From NCBI GenBank assembly GCA_030704615.1, contig CM060732.1, positions 14,510,001 through 14,574,000 of the forward strand: DNA of 64,000 nt. Reading direction: 5' to 3'. Under the pieces are notes generated by a model that saw nothing but the letters and a program-made list of their open reading frames with translations, had not been told where the DNA came from and did not search any database. Below are positions 58,200-64,000 of the stretch, piece by piece. This stretch comes from Takakia lepidozioides. Its lineage: Eukaryota; Streptophyta; Takakiopsida; Takakiales; Takakiaceae. The position numbers were made by a program, and so were the translations under genes. Each line of letters begins with the position of its first letter. Positions within the stretch are counted from its first letter, which is position 1.

Positions 58200-58745
58200 T
58201 CCAAGATAGAAGAGTTGGAAATCTCTAAGTACTCAGCCCGCGCAGAACAATCAGTCATGACCTACAGCTAGTGTATCATGGGGGTGTTTCCTATTTGTTT
58301 CCCTTTTCGCATTCATCTTAGCTACCTTACCATTGATAATTAAGTATTAGTTTGCTTCATCAATCTATTAGTTTCCTTCACTCATCCATTCAATCCACAG
58401 CTTCACTCAGATCTCTCTACATAGTGTGATTGTATCGTGTAAGTATCAGATTATGATTTATCAGGTATCAGGCCGAAGCCATTATGTCTCTAATCTGCTC
58501 TACAATATCACTACCGCTTTGCATATAACAAGCATCTACTAATCCTCTTTCCTCCTTCACCGTGCTCTCCATCTTTTGCTTCCGATCTCCGCTCCAGCCT
58601 GACTAAGAAGTCCTCCTCCGAATAATGATCCCCCTCAATTCCCCGTTTTTCCCTTTATCTTCCTATCCGCAGTTCTAACCGTTTCCCTCACTAACCGTCG
58701 TCTGTGAACTAACATGTTCCCTTCGCAGGTGTTGTTCCCCACAGT
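58200..58745 (+). mobile_element. LTR-like repeat with a short coding end
   Basis: It begins with EELEISKYSARAEQSVMTY and a TAG, then TGTATCATGGGGGTG and about 490 bp shared in patches with 35,835-36,160 and 53,300-53,466 (both minus). Its join to the truncated RT of the Ty3 element marks a second insertion or deletion event. Confidence 0.6.
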
Positions 58746-58782
58746 TGTTCCCTGTCCTACTCTTCGTTCCCTATGATCATGA

Positions 58783-59005
58783 CAGCTGTGTCAAGCTGTG
58801 ACTGGCTGTGTGAAACTGTGACGGGCTGTGACTGGCTGTGCGACTGTGTTTGGCTGTGTTGGCTGTGTGGGCTGTGACGACTGTGACGGGCTGTGTTGGC
58901 TATGTGGGCTGTGACGGGCTGTGTGGGCTGTGTGGGCTGTGACGACTGTGACGGCTGTGTGGGCTGTGTGGGCTGTGACGACTGTGACGGGCTATGATGA
59001 CTGTG
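58783..59005. repeat. Minisatellite of GGCTGTGTGGGCTGTGACGA units
   Basis: Runs of GGCTGTG with GACGACT and GACGGG variants, unit about 10-20 bp, nested into higher-order blocks of about 50-60 bp (for example GACGACTGTGACGGGCTGTG twice). Confidence 0.85.
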
Positions 59006-59166
59006 TAACCCCCCTCTACAGTGCGCTGCTGTCACCCCTAAGGCTCCTGTTGGTCTCAGTCTGTGCAAAAATTAAGGGTACCCTACAGATCCCGTATAAG
59101 TGTCTAAGTCCCCTACTGTCCTCTAACATTACCCCTTCCCCCCTCAAAAAGTCGTGTCCTCACGGT
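59006..59166. other. 3' flank of the coiled-coil gene
   Basis: A short non-coding stretch with T/C-rich sequence, including the likely 3' UTR of the minus-strand gene. No feature is seen. Confidence 0.4.
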
Positions 59167-61809
59167 TTACTGTTTCCGAGTAGCAAACCTTTGTGAGTGA
59201 GCACCCTGTTGACGTTGAGAGTTTCGTGGCGGACTGTGTGTACGAGCCCGAGGTCTGTCTCTGGTTGACGGAGATGGTTGATCACTACCTGGATAAGTGA
59301 GGCCCTCTGGAGGCTGATATCGAGGTAACCTTTCCGGCATAGGAGACCCCCGTCGCTTCTTTTCTGCCATCTGAATTGCATAGTCTTCTCCCATGTCAAA
59401 AGAATTCTGTGAAGAAACAGTTGTATCAGAATCCTCATCACCTCTCAGATGTTTTAATTTTCAAACCTTTTGTGGAATCATCTGGGGCATACAATGCTGT
59501 CCTACCATGTCTGGAAGTTTGCATTTTACAACTTGGTGTAACCGCTGAACAGCAAAATTGGTGTAGACACTGAGCTCCTTGTCTGTCCAGGTGAGTGGGG
59601 TACCAATTACTGGTGCAGCGTGCAAGTACTTCCATGCCACATGTCCCTTATAGAAAATGTCATCAAGTCCGAATTTCTGTGTTGACAAATGGTTGCAGGC
59701 TGCTTGAAACCATGAACGAATTTGAGAATCCTTTTGCATCATAACTTTTGGGTCATATAGGTACATATGAGGTGGCACTGAAGGTAATACCCAATGATCT
59801 CCACTGGAATAACTTTGAAAGCGTGTTTGCATCTTTTGTTGCTCAATGTGGTAACGTACCAGAAAACAAGCAGCGTAGTATAGCCCGCACCCCATGACAA
59901 TACTTGCTATCTCCTTGGTCTTGGTATAAATGAGTCCATGTACAACCTGGAAAGCAACCAATTCCCTCAACATGGTACCTGCCTCGTGCCAGTATTGTGC
60001 AAAGTGATGATCTTCAATATGTCGATTGTTTGGAAGAACTTTAGTCCTAGTTGCCACTGGCAGCCAAATACGCATGATTTGGTAGTAATGTGCGAATGAC
60101 TGCGGAGGACTAAATTCTTTCCAAGCCAAATCCAACATGATGGGAATTTGATTGAAGGGCATAAGCATAGCCCTGCTGTACTCCCTTGCAGCTGGAGTTT
60201 TAGGTGGGTTAAAAGCGGCATTGCCCCATACCTCCGGCTGTGGTGGCTGTGGTGTGGTTGTAGTAACCACAGGTTCAGCTACTGGTACATTGACCTGTTG
60301 TGGTGGTGGTGGTACTGGCTCCTGTATCATTGGCATCTCCTGCACCTCCTGTGAAGACTGAAAAGCCAGAGTTCTGGCTTGCAAATAAGAAGCCATTAGC
60401 TGTTCCTGAGGGATATAGACTCTTTGGTCGATGTTTGAAGTGAGGTCTTCCACTTGAGTCTGGAGTCCGTCTACATCCTCTCGTAACTCTGCTATCCTAC
60501 TATAGACATTGTCTATAGTAGTTGTGGCAATGTTCTGCACCTGCAGTCTGAGCTCATTCATCTCGCTTTGGGTGAGCTTCCGTGGGCTTTTGCCCTCTAC
60601 TGGCCCTTGTGCTAACCAGACCTGCATAAGGCTGTTATCCACCAAGCTGCTTGTGGTTCCCCTGAGAGTTTGCTCCTCTCTTAGCTTGTACAATTCCAAC
60701 TGCTGTTGTAAAGCCTCCATGCGCTTCGCCTGTGGCTCAACCAATTGCGCATAGGCAGCAAGTAGATTATTGGCTTCATTCCAAGCCTTGTTACTGACCG
60801 CGATTTCATTTCTATTGGCCACGATGATTTGTTGCAACTCCACGATGTGTTTCTCTTGATCAGCTTCCATCTGCCTGTATTGCTTGAAAGTATCTTCATT
60901 GCGACAGATTGTATTCTTCATATCGACAATGAGCTTCATTTGCTCAACATTCTCTTCTTCTGCCTTCGTACATTTTTCCGCTTGACTGTTTATTTCTTTA
61001 GTAGATTGGTCAAGCATAGTTGTAAACGTAGCACATTGTATCGCCATCCTGTTATGCACTGTCTGCAACTCCGTGTGTAGTGCATTCAGTTCTTGCAACT
61101 TGCTTTCATGCTGCACCTGCATTTGGTATAGCTGTTGCTTATGTGCTTCGTGCAACTGGTCTTGCGCGAGGCCTGCCTCAATCAATTGTTGCTTGGCCAA
61201 TTGCAAAGCCATTTCTGTATTGCCCAAGTCCTGCTTCATCTTGAGAGTGACCTCTTCATCGACCTTGTTTGCACACTCAGTGGCAAGTCGAGCCTCAAAC
61301 TCCTTCCTGAGTTCCTCTTTCAAGGCTGTCAATTGGGTAATTGGAACATGGGATTTGACATAAGTCCCCAACAAATTAAGTGTCCTGCCTATGGAACTCA
61401 TCAGCATTGCCTGTTGAGGGTCATCATGGTGAGGTTGCTGCTGTTCCTCCTGATCTTCAACAGTATGATGTCTCACTAACCATTCAGGCCATTGTCCCAC
61501 CGGATTTTCTTCCTGAACTACTTCATCTATCACCGGTGCTACAGTGTCATGACCTTCCGCCTGTGGTACCTCCGACACAGGTGTGTGTATTATATGCACC
61601 TCAGGATTTCCCTTGGGCAACTGTTGCACCTCTGGAATTTCTGTCTCCTTGACCAGACCAGAATATTCATAGAGAAGGTCCCCTTTCTCTATTTCTGCCA
61701 CTATCTGTTCTGTAATTGGAATATCTATCCCTTCACTTTCTAAATCAATTATTTCGGGTTTCTCTTCATCTTTGTTATCTGTTTTTTGGGTACTTTCCTG
61801 CTGCCACAT
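59167..61809 (-). CDS. Long coiled-coil protein with a conserved C-terminal domain, unknown function
   Basis: Complement of 59,167-59,406 and 59,467-61,809 (ATG at 61,807-61,809; the frame opens 51 bases further upstream but without ATG, so an upstream exon is possible). The 60-bp intron has GTTTGA and TTCACAG and is phase 0. The protein has an acidic N-terminus (about 120 residues), a Glu/Gln/Lys-rich coiled coil of roughly 330 residues (ALKEELRKEFEARLATE, LQLAKQQLIEAG, VDGLQTQVEDLTS), a Pro-rich linker (PPPPQQVNVP) and a globular domain of about 230 residues (LDLAWKEF, RELVAFQVVHG, IVMGCGLYYAA, HWVLPSVPPH). An Arg/Pro-rich tail follows in exon 2. The globular domain is also in the 16.1-16.6 kb fragment. 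The frame is intact over 780 codons, so selection or recent origin is likely. Confidence 0.75.
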
Positions 61810-61859
61810 CGGCAATAACTTGTCAAAGTCACTCGAAACCACCACATATCCACCCAACG

Positions 61860-62610
61860 AGTTAACTTACAGAATTCAATATGCAAATTCAAGGCCGAGT
61901 CTGATGAGAGGGTAAAACAGGCTGAAATAGGTCGAAGAAGAAGGTGCCCTCACACATTGTCCTCGACCTTGTGTCATGACCCATGGAGGATTTGACTGAC
62001 CATGAACCCAAGAGGACCTCTTGTGTGTGCTGCTTATGTTTGTAGTCAGGTATGTTGGATTGGTCTGTGAGAACCCCCACGGTGCAGCTGATCAGCGGGC
62101 AGAGATTGAAACATGGCCTGCCAAGACCAAGCTGACTCTCCCAAGAACCTTGTAAACATCAGGAAGAAACCAAATCATGGTACCAAGAGCCCACATTTGC
62201 AGGATGGACAAACTTCTTCACATCGTACATTAAGAAAAAGCCACACTTTGTGATTGCGATTGTCCCACCATCGTGAAGGATCTGTAAACAACTCATGCCA
62301 GCTCTGCTCTATGCTGCAAATTCACGGCCGAGTCTGATGAGAGGGAAAAACGGGCTGAAATAGGTCGAAGAAGAAGGTGCCTTCACCACATCGTCCTCAA
62401 CCTTGTGTCATGACCCATTGAGGATTTAAATGACACTGAACCCAAGAGGACCTCTTGTGTGTGCTGATTGTGTGTGTCTCTCTCTCTGTTGCTTGTGTCT
62501 GTAGTCGGTAATGTTGGATTGGTCTGTGAGAACCACCACGGTGCAGCTGAGCGGGTAGAGATTGAAACACGGCCTACTAAGACCAAGCTGACTCTCCCAA
62601 GAACGGCGAG
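61860..62610. repeat. Dispersed repeat R, two tandem copies of about 433 bp
   Basis: GGCCGAGTCTGATGAGAGGG recurs at about 61,893 and 62,326. Both copies contain the CCTTGTGTCATGACCCA and CACGGTGCAGCTGA phrases of the 36.6-kb copy. The second stops at about 62,605. It lies directly 5' of the coiled-coil gene. Confidence 0.8.
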
Positions 62611-63200
62611 CTTCCAGCCGAAACCTCCTCGCACACATACCCTAGCGTTTCTAGGGTTGCTTGCTTCAGATGCGAAGGTTGCTCCAACTGCAGGCCTCCC
62701 ATGCATGTTTGCCCTCCCTCCCGCTCGCTCGCTCTAAGTCTGTTCACGGCTACCGTGGTGGGCAACTTTTTAAGTTTTTTAAACTTTTTGTAAACCCTAT
62801 AAGCAACATTTTGATTTTATTATTATTTTTATTATTAAAAAAAAAAAAGAAACCTCGGGCCCTTGAGGAGGGGGAAAAATTAACCCCCTTTCATTTATGG
62901 GCCATGAGACCTACAGGATGATCAACGCCCATACATACCGTCATGAACAATCCCAACACGGGGTAGGGCAGCAGGTTTGAACCTCGAACCACCAGGGCAA
63001 CACACTGTGCACTTACCAGCCGATGTGCTTTTTTTAAATCTTTTGCACTTTGATTTTTTTTTTTTAAAAAAAAAAATCATTCTAGTGGTCAGAATCTCCG
63101 TTTTCTCAAAATATAAATATTCATATATTATATATATAACCAGAAAAGCATATGTCGACACATGCATCATTTAGTGATTCATCCATGTCATGATCTGCAA
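62611..63200. other. No gene recognised
   Basis: A/T homopolymer runs (62,828-62,852, 63,030-63,080) and ordinary sequence. Nothing I can support. Confidence 0.35.
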
Positions 63201-63218
63201 CATGCATTAGAGTGAGAG

Positions 63219-64000
63219 TCATGAAGTCATATGTGCGTCTAGCAATATGCACATGTCATTCCAGTATAGCCATGTCCGTGACTGGTAGTCATATCCGCCA
63301 TGCCAATATTCATGGTCAAACATATTTGACTTGTGTTGAGCAGAGTTCGGAGTCATGCAGTCGCATATACGCCTTCCCAGACCTGCGTTATGATTGCAGC
63401 CGCCCTCTGGGCCCATGAACCTCAGTATCCATTTGCCCAGAAGTGCCGTTATCTGCTTCTCCGGATCCAGGATCCCTAGTTCTCCTTTTTTCTTTGCCAC
63501 GTCCAAATCTGGTTCTAGGCAACTTGCGGTCTTTTTTTTTTGTTCGCATTTTCAGCTCCCCATATAAAGTTCCTTGTGAGTCTTGTGACCTCTTGAATTT
63601 GCTAGGAGCCAGGGCGCCATGTGGCGGCGTAGTACCAAATGCCAAGAGATAGGATTTGATTCGTTGTCAGCTGGTCTGTAAGATCAACACCGAAGGTATA
63701 GCCCAATAGAGTGGTAGTCTGCCCTGGACGAAGCTTGCCAGGTTAAGTCCATGTTGAACCCCAATTGGGGGTGGCCCCAGAGCCGAAACAGAAAGGTCTC
63801 CCACTAGGAGAGCACACGTCTTCGACCAGTTAACCTTGAATCCAGACGCTGCACAAAAACTGTTTAAGGTGCTTGCTGCAGAGTCCAGATTTGTCTGGTA
63901 GGCCTGAAGCATTAGAAATGTATTGTCCACAAACATTGAATCGATCAACTGCATAGGCTGTTGGGTAATGTAGTTGGTTACATGCGCAAGCCTTGTATTC
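63219..64000 (-). pseudogene. LINE (non-LTR) reverse transcriptase C-terminal relic, runs off the window
   Basis: On the minus strand: QLIDSMFVDNTFLMLQA, where the family has the FADD catalytic block (here FVDN, damaged), then LNSFCAASGFKVNWSKTCAL, a frame change, TRLTRNFIWGAEN-like residues, and KKKGELGILDPEKQITALLG with KWILRFMGP. This is the thumb and C-terminal part of a plant LINE ORF2. Frame changes and loss of the catalytic Asp make it dead. Confidence 0.8.

Larger units (their letters stand above)
55545..58200 (+). mobile_element. Ty3-type LTR retrotransposon, 5' LTR to RT start, internally rearranged
   Basis: LTR, primer-binding site, gag, an inverted gag-protease block, then protease end and RT start. 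It stops near 58,195, where another LTR-like repeat begins; no 3' LTR is in the window. It is inserted in copy G3. Confidence 0.88.

Noticed and set aside
61810-61860. Start of the coiled-coil protein at 61,857
   Set aside because: That codon is TTG, with a stop four codons upstream. The first ATG in frame is at 61,809, unless an upstream exon exists.

Overview
The window is nuclear DNA of a streptophyte plant, most likely a non-flowering land plant (moss, lycophyte or fern grade); I cannot name the species. The signs are a U-box/ARM protein of the plant LIN/CERBERUS family with a full set of GT-AG introns, a decayed PLS-type PPR gene, plant-type Ty3 elements primed by initiator tRNA-Met, a CACTA tail and Mutator-like transposases. 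Only one gene looks like a normal host gene; nearly everything else is transposable-element DNA, often nested and broken.

Layout. 1-8.2 kb: the 5' eleven exons of the LIN/CERBERUS-like E3 ligase gene (minus strand), with a large in-frame minisatellite in exon 2. 9.9-12.4 kb: a dead Helentron (PIF1-type helicase plus EEP nuclease, minus), split by a 1,022-bp TTAA-flanked piggyBac-like element. 12.4-14.2 kb: C-rich repeats with many CACGTG palindromes. 14.7-16.7 kb: an Ulp1-like protease relic, a minisatellite, and a fragment of a coiled-coil protein family fused to a piece of LTR. 16.9-25.6 kb: two copies of a Mutator-like transposase gene in tail-to-tail inverted orientation. 25.7-27.6 kb: hairpin-rich tandem repeats. 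28.5-34.0 kb: a spliced gene with a ParB-like motif and a class-beta DNA amino-methyltransferase core. 34.2-42 kb: a CACTA tail, hairpin arrays, LTR pieces, a PPR relic, a Ty3 RT relic and a SINE. 42.2-43.9 kb: a decayed FCP1-like phosphatase. 44.4-48.7 kb: a second methyltransferase gene (minus), head-to-head with a third transposase copy (49.3-52.8 kb, plus). 54.8-55.5 kb: a third methyltransferase copy, cut off by a Ty3 retrotransposon (55.5-58.2 kb) that carries an internal inversion. 59.2-61.9 kb: a two-exon gene for a long coiled-coil protein. The window ends in a LINE relic.

The main finding is the methyltransferase family. Three copies share exon-intron structure, a conserved 'DC.WY.D.P' domain, a motif IV-like 'DIPDG' and a motif I-like 'D-L-x-x-G-x-G'. 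In two places a copy lies divergently beside a Mutator-like transposase, and one pair (about 21.15-34.19 kb) is bounded by inverted repeats rich in CATGAGCGG units. This suggests a large transposon carrying its own DNA-modification gene. The intron just upstream of the 'DC.WY.D.P' exon, or the equivalent 5' flank, holds a different palindrome array in each of the three copies.
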